DNA of 64,000 bases, taken from contig NC_073306.1 of the NCBI RefSeq assembly GCF_027595985.1, positions 95,988,926 to 96,052,925 on the forward strand. The letters are read 5' to 3'. This DNA comes from Sorex araneus. Lineage: Eukaryota; Chordata; Mammalia; Eulipotyphla; Soricidae. The notes under the pieces were generated by a model, which saw nothing but the letters and a program-made list of their open reading frames with translations, had not been told where the DNA came from and did not search any database. Each line of letters begins with the position of its first letter. The first letter of the stretch is position 1. A program made the position numbers and the translations under genes. This document shows positions 39,128 to 49,549 of this stretch, in pieces.

Positions 39128-39262
39128 GCTCTTGGAGAATGCTTGTCTTGCAATTGACCAACCTGGGTTCAATCCTCAGCATCCATATGACCGAGCACCG
39201 ACAGAGTGATTCCTGAATGCAGAGCCAGGAGTAACCCCTGAGCATCACCAGGTGTGGGCAAA
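39128..39262 (+). mobile_element. SOR-type SINE, 5'-truncated, twin of 38271
   Basis: From GCTTGTCTTGCAATTGACC to CATCACCAGGTGTGG it matches 38300-38425 nearly base for base, including rare variants. Confidence 0.85.
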
Positions 39263-39736
39263 ACTAGAAATCATTTCAAACACTAAAGAGCAAAAACATA
39301 TTTATATTTAAATGACCCCCTCCCCCAAAATACCTCTACAATGAATATGCATGTGTTTGTATTTGTCTCTATGTGATTGTATGAACCTGGGGGGGAAATA
39401 ACAGCTAGACTGATTAAATGGTTACTAAAAGATAAGAGTTGGTAGGGCAATGAAGGGAAAAAGGAAGAGGAAATTAAGGGTGAAAAGGAAAATAAGAACT
39501 AAAGAATTCCTTTCCAGCCTTCAAGATGTAGAAGCTAGGATGAAGTAAACCCTCTGGTGTGAAGCTCTCTAGTTCCTCGGTTCAGCCAGCAGAAACCTTG
39601 ATCAATGGTGCAGATGACACAAGAGCCCCAAATCTGACCATCCTCTCTGTGAAGAGGACCAAGGGACAACTGAGCAGACTTACTGCTGCTGGAGCGGGCG
39701 ACAGTGGTGATGGCCAGGGTCAAGGGGGCAAATGGA
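39263..39736. other. no recognised feature
   Basis: A purine-rich part (39440-39510) and an unrecognised stretch. No gene structure is seen. Confidence 0.4.
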
Positions 39737-39912
39737 TGGGGCCGGAAAGATAGCATAATCCATAATCCATAGGGCCCTGCATGCAACTGACTTGGGTTCA
39801 ATCCTTGGCACCCCATATGGCCCCCTGAGCACCACCAGGAGTGATTCCAAGTGCAGAGCCATTAACCCCTGAGCACAACCAGGTGTGCCCCTCTCCTGAA
39901 AAAAAAAAAAAT
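39737..39912 (+). mobile_element. SOR-type SINE
   Basis: GATGGGGCCGGAAAGATAGC, GGTTCAATCCTTGGCACCCC and an A tail. CATAATC is duplicated in the head (CATAATCCATAATCC). Confidence 0.85.
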
Positions 39913-39983
39913 TAGAAAGGCAAACAGCTCTGGAAGAAAGTATACCCAGCAGTGCAATTCCACATCAAAAGTTGCACCAGAGA

Positions 39984-40158
39984 TGGGCTGGAGCTATGGC
40001 ACAGCGGGTAGGGCATTTGCCTTGCACGTGGCTGACCTGGGTTCAATTCCCAGCATCCCATATGGTCTCCTGAACACCACTAGGAGTAATTCCTGAATTC
40101 ATGAGCCACGAGTAACCCCTGTGCATCACCAGGTGTGACCACTTCCCCCACAAAAAAA
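39984..40158 (+). mobile_element. SOR-type SINE, young, with target duplication
   Basis: Complete unit. TGCACCAGAGA lies at 39973-39983 and 40159-40169. Confidence 0.95.
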
Positions 40159-40189
40159 TGCACCAGAGAAAAGACAGACTTTCTTTTTC

Positions 40190-40343
40190 TTTCCTGTTTT
40201 TTTGACCACACCTAGTGTTACTCAAGATTTATTCCTGGCTCTACACTTCAAGATCACTCCTGGCAGTGCTCAGGGGACCATATGGGGTTCCGGGGAATGA
40301 ACCTGAGTTGGCCATATGCAAGACAAACATCCTACCTGCTGCA
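40190..40343 (-). mobile_element. SOR-type SINE, head lost
   Basis: Clear from GACCACACCTAGTGTTAC to GCAAGACAAACATCCTACC. The final GCTCCAGCC part is absent. Confidence 0.8.
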
Positions 40344-40371
40344 GTTTCTAAGAATCAAAAAAAAAAGTTTT

Positions 40372-40515
40372 ATGTGACAGGGGATAGCTCAGAGGACTGC
40401 AGTGCATGCTCAGCACTCACCAAGTCTAACTTTGATCTCTGGCACCATACGAACTCCTGAACACCACTGGATATATAACCTTGGTGGCTCCCAGCACTAC
40501 AGAGAGACCCTAAAA
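40372..40515 (+). mobile_element. Ala-type-like SINE
   Basis: GGGGATAGCTCAGAGGAC and TTTGATCTCTGGCACC form a tRNA-like head. The body with CTGAACACCACTGG and TTGGTGGCTCCCAGCAC recurs, in part, at 57950. Confidence 0.5.
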
Positions 40516-40756
40516 ACAAAAAGTTCTATGTGAGCCAGTAATCTCATATTATAGATGAATAATCAAGTGTTTTGGGAACATTAATAGAGAACTTTAATCA
40601 CAGAGTACTTTGTTTTTCAGATCAAATCTGACATATTGCATTGACATCTGGATACCAACTTATAAGCAAAACAAGTGTTTCCCCTCCCCCGCCCCCAGAA
40701 AAGGAAAGATATTATAAATCTTGTTTTAAGAAGAATGGTTAAGAATGTCTTGCATT

Positions 40757-40930
40757 GGGGGTTGGAGCAATAGTAGAGTGGGTATGGCATTTGCCTTGCG
40801 TGCGGCTGACCCAGGTTTGATTCCCGGCATCCCATATGGTCCCCTGAGCACCACCAGGGGTAATTCCTGAGTGCAGAGCCAGGAGTAATCCCTGTGCATC
40901 TCCGGGATTGACCCAAAAAGATAAAAAAAT
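40757..40930 (+). mobile_element. SOR-type SINE
   Basis: Full length with AGGTTTGATTCCCGGCATCC and GATTGACCCAAAAAG. A short box B-like piece (TGGGTTCCATCCCCAGC) follows at 40938. Confidence 0.92.
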
Positions 40931-41029
40931 GTGGTCCTGGGTTCCATCCCCAGCAATGCCCATACCCTGCCCCCGAAAGGGTGAAATACTAAAAAGAGAG
41001 AGGAATGCCGGAGAAAAAGAGCAGGCAAA

Positions 41030-41225
41030 CTTGAGTTTAATTTCTTTTGAGTCACTTAGCTGTGTGACCTGAACAAATTATTTAATTCACTAATTCATCC
41101 TATGCCCTAGTTTCCTCATCTATACAATGAGGATAATTATAGCTCTTACTTGTCAGGGTTATTATAGGGTTATTATGGGTGCAGAGAAGGAACCAGTAGC
41201 TAGAGGAAATTCAATAAAAATAATT
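41030..41225 (+). mobile_element. MIR element
   Basis: GTCACTTAGCTGTGTGACC, TAGTTTCCTCATCTATAC, AATGAGGATAATTATAGC and TTCAATAAAAATAATTAATG follow the MIR core and 3' end in order. This is the clearest MIR in the window. Confidence 0.85.
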
Positions 41226-41275
41226 AATGTCATTGCTTTAAGTGTAATTATTTATTGTGAATTTAAATTTACATG

Positions 41276-41452
41276 TAGGAATCAGAGCAATAGTAAGTAG
41301 ATAGGGTGTTTGCCTTGCATGAGGCTGACCCGGGTTTGGTTCCCGGCATCCCACATGGTTCCCTGAGTCAGCAAGCAGTAAATCTTGAATGCAGAGCCAG
41401 GAGTAAACTCTAAGCACTGCCAGGTGTAGCCTGAAAAACAAAAACAAAAAAA
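41276..41452 (+). mobile_element. SOR-type SINE
   Basis: GGGTTTGGTTCCCGGCATCC and GCAGAGCCAGGAGTAAAC are clear. Part of the mid-body is replaced by GTCAGCAAGCAG. Confidence 0.85.
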
Positions 41453-41541
41453 ATCAGTGACATGAAAAATAACTCTAAAAGGTGCATATATATATAGCTT
41501 AGTGAGGTCAATGTAGCAGCCATCAAGGAAGTGAAGGGTGG

Positions 41542-41799
41542 TTGCAAGGAAAGGCCGCAGACATTTTGTGTGACTCCAAAGAACCACAGCAGGAGCCAAG
41601 GGCTCTTCTGAGAGCTGTCCAGCAGAAACTGCTGGACTATATTTACTGTAGAGAGTTCCTGGTCTCCAGAGTGGTATCCAACTGGCTCTTGACTGGGAAC
41701 CTTTGCCAGAAAAGCTATGGAAGAGATGAAAGAGAAAACATAAAAGTAGAAAAATATCCCTACTATGCTCAGCAACAAGATGTCTCCCTCATACAATAA
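41542..41799 (+). other. 85-codon open frame of unknown origin
   Basis: This frame lies in sequence with no SINE match and has a mixed, protein-like composition (KLLDYIYCREF, YPYYAQQQDV). I recognise no family and see no splice or poly(A) context. It could be a fragment of a decayed retrocopy or a chance frame. Confidence 0.2.
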
Positions 41800-41807
41800 T
41801 GAGGATG

Positions 41808-41957
41808 TGGGCAAGAATGATAATACAGCAGGTAGGACGTTTGCCTTGCACATAGCTGACCCAAGTTGATCCCCAACATGCCATATGGTCCTCCAAACAC
41901 TGCCAGCAGTAACCCCTGAACAAGGAGTAAGCCTTGGACCATAAACAAAAAAAGAAA
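41808..41957 (+). mobile_element. SOR-type SINE
   Basis: CAAGAATGATAATACAGCAGG, GTTGATCCCCAACATGCC and GCAGTAACCCCTGAAC. A part of the distal body is lost. Confidence 0.8.
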
Positions 41958-41977
41958 ATGTGAAATTCTACCAATGA

Positions 41978-42146
41978 GGGCCAGAGCAATAGTACAGTGG
42001 GGAGGGTATTGGCCTTGTACATAGCCAACCTGAGTTCAATCCCCGACATTCTATATGGTCCCCAGAGCACCACCAGGAGTGACTCCTGAGTACAGAGCAA
42101 GGAGTAACCCCTAAGCATCGCTAGGTGTGACCCAAAAAGAAAAAAA
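41978..42146 (+). mobile_element. SOR-type SINE with target duplication
   Basis: Full length. GAAATTCTACCAATGA occurs at 41962-41977 and 42147-42162. Confidence 0.95.
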
Positions 42147-42162
42147 GAAATTCTACCAATGA

Positions 42163-42857
42163 ATCCTATCTAGTATAGGGAAAGAATATAAAGGGAGGTC
42201 AAGGCCTGAATGGAGTTTATGTCTTATCTCCAGGTGCTATTTTTCTGCTTTTTAATGTTTGGGGTCTCTTCCTGGGAAAAAAAATTCTGACCTGGTCAAA
42301 ACTCATAGTAATTATTCAAGGGAAGGGAAAAAGAAAAAAACAAAGACAAAAAAAATAGAGAGAGAGAGAGATTAATGCAGTTGGAATTTAAAAAAATCTA
42401 AGAATGTGGTGTTGACTGGGGAGAAGACTAAAGATCTATGTAAGACACACCCAAGTGCTTTTGATGTTTGACCAATTATTGTCTTTATTATTCTTCCTGC
42501 CATAGATGCAACTGCAATTTATGTAACAGGATGTTTAAAAAAGATTAAAGAGAAACTGTAAAGGGTTTCTGAGGTGATAAGAGTCTCTAGAATATATATA
42601 TTTATGGACGTTTAGAATATAAGTTCCTGGACATTCTTAGAATAAACCATCTATTTGTTTTTCTTTCTTAGAAGAAGAAAAGAAAATTTGTGTTACAATA
42701 TGGCTGCTTCCTGCACACAATGATATAGAAATAGCAGAACAAAGAGCAAATAAATATCAGAGTTAAGAGACCTTGGTGGGGATTCAACCTGCAACCTGTA
42801 CTGGGTTTTCATCAGCACACTGGGGGCCAAAATAATTCATATTGTTTTATATTATTT
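42163..42857. other. no recognised feature
   Basis: AT-rich single-copy-looking stretch with a short (GA)n near 42358. No gene structure is seen. Confidence 0.4.
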
Positions 42858-42871
42858 AAATGTTTGTAATG

Positions 42872-43043
42872 GGGGGCTGGAGTGATAACATAGCGGGTAG
42901 GGCGTTTGCCTTGCATGCGGTCAACCCGGGTTCAAATTCCAGCATCCCATATGGTCCCCTGAGCACCGCCAGGAGTAATTCCTGAGTGCAGAGCCAGGAG
43001 TAACCCCTGTGCATCGCCAGGTGTGACCCAAAAATAAAAAAAA
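42872..43043 (+). mobile_element. SOR-type SINE, young, with target duplication
   Basis: Near-consensus copy. AAATGTTTGTAATG occurs at 42858-42871 and 43044-43057. Confidence 0.97.
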
Positions 43044-43136
43044 AAATGTTTGTAATGTAATTGGATTACATCTGTGATTAGAAGAAAAGGTTGTTCTATT
43101 ATTCAGGTAGGTGAGTTATGTAGGATTTGTGATTTC

Positions 43137-43320
43137 CAGAGGCTAGAGATAGAGCATAGCAGGTAGGGCACTTGCTTTGTACATCGCCAACCTGGGTTCA
43201 GTCCTGATACCCCATATGGGTCCTCCCCCCATCCCCTGTTAGGCCTACCAGAATGACCCTTGAATAAGAGCCAGGAGTAAGTCCAGAGCACCACTGGGTG
43301 TGTCCTTATGGGGGGGGGAA
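43137..43320 (+). mobile_element. SOR-type SINE, old
   Basis: GAGGCTAGAGATAGAGC, CTGGGTTCAGTCCTGATACC and GAGCCAGGAGTAAGTCC. The tail is a G-run. Confidence 0.8.
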
Positions 43321-43510
43321 GGGGGGAAGAGTTTGTACTGTCATTAGTTAATGGCAAAGATGAAAATTAAACAATTTTTGATAGAGGAGTCTATGGAATT
43401 GAATTTGCTATGAACTGTGACTTAGCTTAGAAGAGTTTCCTAGAGACGTCTGAAGGACAGATAATCTCACTGATATTCAAGACTTTTCCTCATTCAAAAA
43501 CATAAATCAG

Positions 43511-43699
43511 GGGCTGGAGCGATAGCACAGCAGGTAGAGCATTTGCCTTGCACTCAGCGGACCCGTATTCGATTCCCAGCATCCCATATGGTCCCCCAAG
43601 TACCACCAGGAATGATTCCTGAGTGCATGAGCCAGGAGTAACTCCTGTGCATCACCGGGTGTAACCCAAAAAGCAAACAAACAAACAAACAAAAAAAAC
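43511..43699 (+). mobile_element. SOR-type SINE
   Basis: Complete unit with GTATTCGATTCCCAGCATCC and the tail (AAAC)n. Confidence 0.95.
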
Positions 43700-43773
43700 T
43701 GATGTACTGGGCACCCAACAAAATGATTCTGAGGCACAGTCTCCAGTTTTCTTACATTAGTAATGTATAAATT

Positions 43774-43939
43774 TTTTTTTTTGGGTCACATCCGGCGATG
43801 CACAGGGGTTACTCCTGGCTCTTCACTCAGGAATTACCCCTGGTGGTGCTCAGGGGACCATATGGGATGCTGGGATTAGAACCCGTGTCGGCCGCGTGCA
43901 AGGCAAACGCCCTACCCGCTGTGCTATCGCTCCAGCCCC
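43774..43939 (-). mobile_element. SOR-type SINE, young, with target duplication
   Basis: AGTAATGTATAAATT occurs at 43759-43773 and 43940-43954. Both promoter boxes are near consensus. Confidence 0.97.
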
Positions 43940-44057
43940 AGTAATGTATAAATTGTTCATTTTAATTCTTTTTCAAAAAACCTAGTTCAACATTCAGTGT
44001 GTGCTGTATTTAGTGAAATCTTTATTCCGACCTTTTTCTCACCTTATTGAACAAAGC

Positions 44058-44220
44058 CCAGAGAAGAAATATGAAGGTTAGTGTTTGCTTTGCATGTGGC
44101 CAACCTCGGCACAACGCCCAATACCTCATATATTCCTCTGAGTACTCTCAGGAATAATCCCTTAGTAGAGTGAGAAGTAAGTCCTGAACCCCACTGGGTG
44201 TTGCCCATCTCTGCCTCCCC
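44058..44220 (+). mobile_element. SOR-type SINE, old
   Basis: GTTTGCTTTGCATGTGGCC and TCAGGAATAATCCC remain recognisable. Confidence 0.65.
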
Positions 44221-44256
44221 AGAAGAATCAATTATAGAAGTAAAATCCTTTCTCTC

Positions 44257-44450
44257 TCGGGTCTGGAGACAGCACAGCAGGTAGGGTGCTTGCCTTGCAT
44301 ACAGCAGACCAGGTCTGATTCTCGCATCCTTTATGGTCCCTGAGTCTCTGGGAGTGACCATCCCTGAGCACAGAGTCAGGAGTAAGTCCTGAGCACAGCC
44401 AGGTGTATCCCAGAAAAGGAAAGAAAAGAATAAATAATAACAACAAAAAC
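44257..44450 (+). mobile_element. SOR-type SINE
   Basis: GGGTCTGGAGACAGCACAGC and GAGCACAGCCAGGTG. The centre is shortened at CATCCTTTATGG. Confidence 0.8.
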
Positions 44451-44660
44451 CTTTCCCCCCTAATATTTTGGCTTTTATTTCACCAAAACAAGTTTATTTT
44501 TTCCATAGTCACAGATCAATTATGAAAAGTAATTATCTATGCAACAATATATAGCCTCAGAAATCACTCAGACACTGTTCAATTGTTTCATAAAGGAAAA
44601 TTTCAGATCAAGCATGGCTTTCAGTTTGCAGATTATCTTTAGTCTCCTTTAATCTGAAAT

Positions 44661-44845
44661 CAATTTTTGTTTTAGTTTGTTTTGGAGTCACACTTGGTTG
44701 TGCTCAGGGCTTACTCCAGGCTCTGCACTCAGGGATCACTCTTGGCAGGTGTGGGGGACAATACAGGGTGTCAGGGATCGAACCCAAATTGGCCGAATGC
44801 AAGGTACAGTACAGCCCTACCCACTGTACTATAGCTACAGTCCCC
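44661..44845 (-). mobile_element. SOR-type SINE
   Basis: GGAGTCACACTTGGTTGTGC, GATCACTCTTGGCAGG and CTATAGCTACAGTCCCC mark a full-length copy. Confidence 0.85.
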
Positions 44846-44864
44846 CCCCCCAAACTTAGATTTT

Positions 44865-45015
44865 TTGTTTGTTTTTATTTTGGGTTCATACCCAAAATTT
44901 TGTGCTCATAGATTACTCCTTGGCAGGGCCCAGGGACCATATGGTATGCCAGGAATCAAACCCACGTTGGCCACATAAAAGGCAAGAGCCCTGCCCACTG
45001 CACTATCTCTCTAGC
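44865..45015 (-). mobile_element. SOR-type SINE, shortened
   Basis: GATTACTCCTTGGCAGGGCC, GGACCATATGGTATGCC and CACTATCTCTCTAGC. The tail half is disturbed. Confidence 0.75.
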
Positions 45016-45044
45016 AGATCTGCTTTTGTTTCTTTTTTGTTGTC

Positions 45045-45215
45045 TTTTTTTTTTCTTTTTGGGTAACTCCCGGTGATGCACAGGGGTTACTCCTGGCTCT
45101 GCACTCAGGAATTACTCCTGGCGGTGTTCAGGGGACCATATGGGATGCTGGGAATCTAACCCGGGTCGACTGCATGCAAGACAAACACCCTACCCACTGT
45201 GCTATCACTCCAGCC
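45045..45215 (-). mobile_element. SOR-type SINE, young
   Basis: Near-consensus antisense copy at the head of the previous SINE. CTCTAGCAGATCTG (45011-45024) and CTCTAGCAGACCTG (45217-45230) suggest the target duplication, with extra T-rich tail between. Confidence 0.9.
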
Positions 45216-45471
45216 CCTCTAGCAGACCTGGAATAGATTTTTCACTTTGTCTCTCATGACGTATTTGAAAGGCTCCAGGTCAGTTGCTTTGTAAAGTGTT
45301 ACTCATGATTAGGTTCAGGGTGAGTATTCTCAGCATGAATAGCATAGAAGTAATGGGGTCTTTTTCTGTAGAGGAATCAAGAATTGACGTGTTCTGTTAT
45401 TGTTGAACTTACTTCTAATCACTTGATTAAGGTAGGGTCATCAGATTTCTCCACTTTAAAATCACTATTTT

Positions 45472-45662
45472 GGGGGCTGGAGTGATAATACAGTGGGTAG
45501 GGCATTTGCCTTGCACACAGCTGACTCAGGTTCAATCCCCCACAACCATATGGTCCTCTGAGCACCGCTGGGAATAATTCCCTAGTGCAGAGCCAGGAGT
45601 ATCCCCTGAGCATGGCTGAGCATAACCCAAAAAAGAAAATTGATTAATTAATTAATTAAAAT
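45472..45662 (+). mobile_element. SOR-type SINE with target duplication
   Basis: Complete unit with a (TTAA)n-like tail extension. AAATCACTATTTT occurs at 45459-45471 and 45664-45676. Confidence 0.92.
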
Positions 45663-45676
45663 AAAATCACTATTTT

Positions 45677-45835
45677 GGGGCTGGAGAGCTGTTCAAAGGG
45701 CTGAGTATATGCCTGGTGTGCAGGAGGCTCAGGTCTGGTCTCTAGTACCAAATGGTCCTTGAGCACCAAAGGGAAAAGTCAGGAATAGCCACCAAGCACA
45801 GCCAGGTGTATCCAAACCCCACACCCCGTGTCAAA
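45677..45835 (+). mobile_element. SOR-type SINE, old, sharing the same target edge
   Basis: GGGGCTGGAGAGCTGTTC and GAATAGCCACCAAGCAC mark a diverged copy directly after the second target copy of its neighbour. Confidence 0.75.
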
Positions 45836-46011
45836 TGAATAAAATGACTATATCCTCCTATACACTTAGCAAGTAACTTATGAGAGATACATTGAGACTA
45901 CATAAATAATCTTGTTCCTCAATAAACTTTATTCACCAATTTAAGTATTCATTGATGATTCTGGCCTGGGCAATAATATCCGAATGGAATTTTCACAATT
46001 CTACTATTCTT

Positions 46012-46197
46012 GGGGCTGGAGAGATAGCACAGCGGGTAGGGCGTTTGCCTTACACGCGGCCGACCCGGGTTCAAATCCCAGCATCCCATATGGTCCCCTG
46101 AGCACGGCCAGGGGTAATTCCTGAGTGCAGAGCCAGGAGTAACCCCTGTGCATCGCCGGGTGTGACCCAAAAAGCCAAAAACAAACAAACAAAAAAA
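46012..46197 (+). mobile_element. SOR-type SINE, young, with target duplication
   Basis: One of the least diverged copies: box A TAGCACAGCGGG is exact, box B GGTTCAAATCC has changes, tail (AAAC)n. ACAATTCTACTATTCTT lies at 45995-46011 and 46198-46214. Confidence 0.97.
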
Positions 46198-46214
46198 ACA
46201 ATTCTACTATTCTT

Positions 46215-46574
46215 CATATATATATACATAATATATATTATATATCATATGTCATACATAGGCATTCTATTATTAAAAATTAATAACTTATTTGGTTATT
46301 TATTTATACTAATATGATTTATACATACTTGTTTAATTCAATGAGTTACAATCTATTTTTGGTACTATTATTGTCATTATTTGGGTCTGAAGTTGATGTT
46401 GGGAGCCCCTTCGATCCATTCTTTTGACTTGTCTCCAAATTTCTTTGAGCTCTCTAATCTTATAACACAGTAAGGGATTCCAGGCTTTCTTGTGTATCCC
46501 TATCACCAGTCCTGAAATTAGTCATTTCTCTAAGAAATTCTAGTTCTTTTTATGGAGAATAGGACTTAGAACTG
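46215..46574. other. AT-rich, no recognised feature
   Basis: Includes imperfect (TA)n at 46217-46250. No gene or repeat family is recognised. Confidence 0.4.
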
Positions 46575-46870
46575 AGTGCTGAAAGTATGTAAAGGGATAT
46601 ACATGATAACCTTTCAGTATCTGTCTTGCAAATCATAATGCCCAAAAGGAAAGAGAGAAGGAGAGAAAGAGAGAGGGTCTACCACAGAGGCAGACTGGGG
46701 GTGGGGGTTGGGGTGTTGAAGGAGAAACTGAGGACATTGGTGGTGGAAAATGAACATTTGTGAAGGGACAGGTGTTGGAATACTGTATGACTGAAATCCA
46801 ATCATGAACAATTCTGTAACTGTATCTCATGGTGATTCAATTAACAAATTATAATAATTTTTTAAAAAAG
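46575..46870 (+). mobile_element. LINE-1 3' end, sense
   Basis: A GAGAAGGAGAGAAAGAG purine run is followed by GGTGTTGGAATACTGTATG, ACTGAAATCCAATCATG, TCTCATGGTGATTCAATT and an A-rich end. It is 5'-truncated, within the 3'UTR. Confidence 0.85.
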
Positions 46871-47086
46871 GAAATAAAATATATTGCTTATTTGAATGGA
46901 ATTGTATATAAATATTTTATATACAATTATATGTATATAAATGTTAAAATGTTCATTGTAAGCACTAATTGCTAATAAAGCAATACATATTATTAATAAA
47001 ATATTAACTTGAAAATATCCTCGAAATAAAACAGGATCTCTAAAAAGAAAGAAAACAGTATTTAGAAAGAGTAGGTTGAATTTTTA

Positions 47087-47268
47087 TTTTATTTTATTTT
47101 TATTTTATTTTTTTGCTTTTTGGGTCACACCCGGCGATGCACAGGGGTTACTCCTGGCTCTGCACTCAGGAATTACCCCTGGCGGGACCATATGGGATGC
47201 TGGGAATCGAACCCGGGTCTACTACATGCAAGGCAAACGCCCTACCCGCTGCACTATCGCTCCAGCCC
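47087..47268 (-). mobile_element. SOR-type SINE, young
   Basis: Near-consensus with a 20-bp loss (CTGGCGGGACCATATGG). TGAATTTTT flanks it at 47078-47086 and 47269-47277; the tail is (TTTTA)n on the plus strand. Confidence 0.95.
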
Positions 47269-47271
47269 CTG

Positions 47272-47480
47272 AATTTTTTTTTTTTAAAGTAAAACAAGTT
47301 TATTGGGGACAAAAGGGAAGGAAAGAGAGAGGCAGATTTAGACATGTGCTCAAAAGAGAGCCCAGTCTTCTCCAGCACAAAGAAAGGCCCAGAGTCTTTC
47401 AGTCTGCTGCTTCCACTGACGGAGCACTGTGTACAGGCCTCCCCGAGAGCGGGCCGGGGCTCCACTGCCGTCTGCGCCTG
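47272..47480 (-). other. possible 3' end of a transcript or retrocopy
   Basis: On the minus strand the text ends CCCCAATAAACTTGTTTTAC followed by an A-run at 47285-47272. An AATAAA lies about 17 bases before poly(A), the layout of an mRNA 3' end copied into DNA or a genuine terminal exon. I do not recognise the transcript. Confidence 0.35.
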
Positions 47481-47531
47481 TCTGTCCGTCTGTCCGTCCG
47501 TCTGTCTGTCTGTCTGTCCGTCTGTCCGTCC

Positions 47532-47610
<79 letters not shown>

Positions 47611-47620
47611 ACACACACAC
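47476..47620. repeat. (TGTC)n/(CT)n/(CA)n microsatellite
   Basis: TCTG/TCCG tetranucleotides run to about 47580, then CT-rich sequence, then a short CA run. Confidence 0.95.
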
Positions 47621-47639
47621 CCCTTATAAAACGATGTGC

Positions 47640-48311
47640 TCATATTGACATTTCCACTTCCGGCAGAGCATTGCCAGGGCTCGTTTTAGCTTCCCTGCTT
47701 TCCATATTTATAACTCCCTTTTCTGAGTGAGAGATCTTTAAAACCAGCCTTAATGACTGCATTAGCCACCGGTTCTCTTTCCCCTCTGATTCACTTCAGG
47801 GCAATTTCCTGTCGTCTTGAAGCCAAACCTGTGTGCACATGCCAATGCGCACGGCACCTAAGGCCCTGCTGCCTGCGGGGCCCCTCCAGCGCGACCGCCG
47901 TGGGCCTCTGCTCCTGCCTCTGCAGGGGCCCGACACCGGCCCTCCCAGCCTACCGTGTCTGCAACAGGAGGACTCTTCACCCAGGTTTGCTCCCCACAGT
48001 GACAGGGCCAATCTGGCGGGCTGCTTAAAAGTTCTGGCCACTCACAGAGACTTTATGGAAGCAATTTTTTCTGGAGCCTCACACGCCCTTTCAGTTCTTC
48101 CCTTCGGATTCAGTATGAATCTTTGTGTCCAGGATGGCTCCGTTTCTAACTGTGGCTCACAGCTCCCTCTTCTCTTAGAATGAGAAAACAACTAAAGGAA
48201 TGGACTCTTTCTACACCTTTGTACACATTGAACCTTGTCAGCCCATCCCCCACATGTCTGAGAGCCAGATGTGTCATCCTAAATTCTAACAATGCCCCCC
48301 AACCCATTGCT
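47640..48311. other. single-copy-looking stretch with a CpG-richer core
   Basis: At 47840-47965 several CpGs occur (AGCGCGACCGCCGTGG), more than elsewhere in the window. Open frames in several frames reflect the GC content. No exon is recognised. Confidence 0.35.
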
Positions 48312-48322
48312 ATTCTCTATTT

Positions 48323-48483
48323 TGGGGGGTAAGGCACACCCAGCAGTGCTCAGGGTTTCCTCCTGGCTCTGTGCGAGGGAGGAACTCGGGACTACATGGG
48401 GTGCTGAGGATTGAACCTGGGTCAGATACAGGCAAGACAAACATCTTACCTGCTGTGAGGATCTCTCCAGCCCCCAGATTGTC
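48323..48483 (-). mobile_element. SOR-type SINE, old, with target duplication
   Basis: CAGCAGTGCTCAGGGTTTCC and GATCTCTCCAGCCCCC are clear. ATTCTCTATTT flanks it at 48312-48322 and 48484-48494. Confidence 0.88.
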
Positions 48484-48494
48484 ATTCTCTATTT

Positions 48495-49380
48495 GATCAA
48501 TAATTTAATTCAGGAATTCTCCTGCTTTCCGTTCTGGAGTTGCTGACATCCCATGTCAGGGTGCATACTTTATTTTCCTTTTACAAGGAGTATTAGAAAG
48601 ACAGTGGAAATGTTCAAAGTTATCCAGGTGCTTCTAAATAAGAAGGTATGTTTGAGAACTCATGTTTTTGGAATGAAATTCCTTTGCTTCCCCCACCCTC
48701 TCTCCGCGTTCACCTTAGAATTAGTTTCCTCCTTTAATAAATCTATTTTACACATGCACACAAAAAAGAAACTCTTGGAGATAGAGGACTCAAATCAGAA
48801 ACTGCACAGAAATAACTAGGCTGCACTTCATGCCTGCATCCAGGGATTGGATCTAAGAAGCTGATCCCTTCTGAAGCTCCTGACTGGTGGAGACAAGTTT
48901 CAGCTGTAGGCCACCCCATGTCACATCTGATCACAGAAACACTATTGTTTGGCAGGTCTCTTAGGACACCATCATCAGGATGTGGATGTTAAGTTGGTTT
49001 CCAACAGTGCCACAGACACCTAATATATCACTCCCTAATTACTCTTTTGTTTTCAGCTGCACACTTCTGAAGGAGGAGTTGGCCAGTTAGCAAAGCAGTC
49101 TGTCTACAGCTACAAGACTGAAGGGGATTAAAGTAATTTGTGGATAGAACAGACTCAAGACTTAATGACCTTGATGTCATTAAGATTCTTCCCTCTCTAC
49201 GGACTAACTCATCCTAGGTTGGTTGGTTACCTCTGAACATTTTAATGCTAAGTGGGTATTTAATATATGCAATTATTTTGAATTAAGATAAAATCTCCTG
49301 AGCACCTGAAAGACATAGGGGCAAGTCAGATAATTCTGAATTTAAGCCAGACTATATTAAATATTCAGCATTACGAGTCT
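48495..49380. other. no recognised feature
   Basis: About 0.9 kb single-copy-looking sequence without a named repeat. Confidence 0.4.
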
Positions 49381-49398
49381 TAACAATAGGCTGTGGAG

Positions 49399-49532
49399 GC
49401 TTGGGAGATAGTACAGGAAGTGAGACACTTGCCTTCCAATATGGCCCTTGAGCACTGCCCAGGGTCAGTCTGAGCAGCACCAGGACTAGACACTGAGTAC
49501 CATGGGCCCAAGCCACTTCCTTCCCCCACAGC
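49399..49532 (+). mobile_element. SOR-type SINE, shortened, with target duplication
   Basis: GGGAGATAGTACAGGAAG joins CCAATATGGCCCTTGAGC, so box B is deleted. TAACAATAGGCTGTGGA (49381-49397) and TAACAATAGGCTATGGA (49533-49549) are the target copies. Confidence 0.85.
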
Positions 49533-49549
49533 TAACAATAGGCTATGGA

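Noticed and set aside
47166..47648. Overlapping frames on both strands around the TGTC repeat
   Set aside because: They are made of Arg-Thr-Asp or Cys-Leu-Ser repeats from the microsatellite plus SINE antisense.
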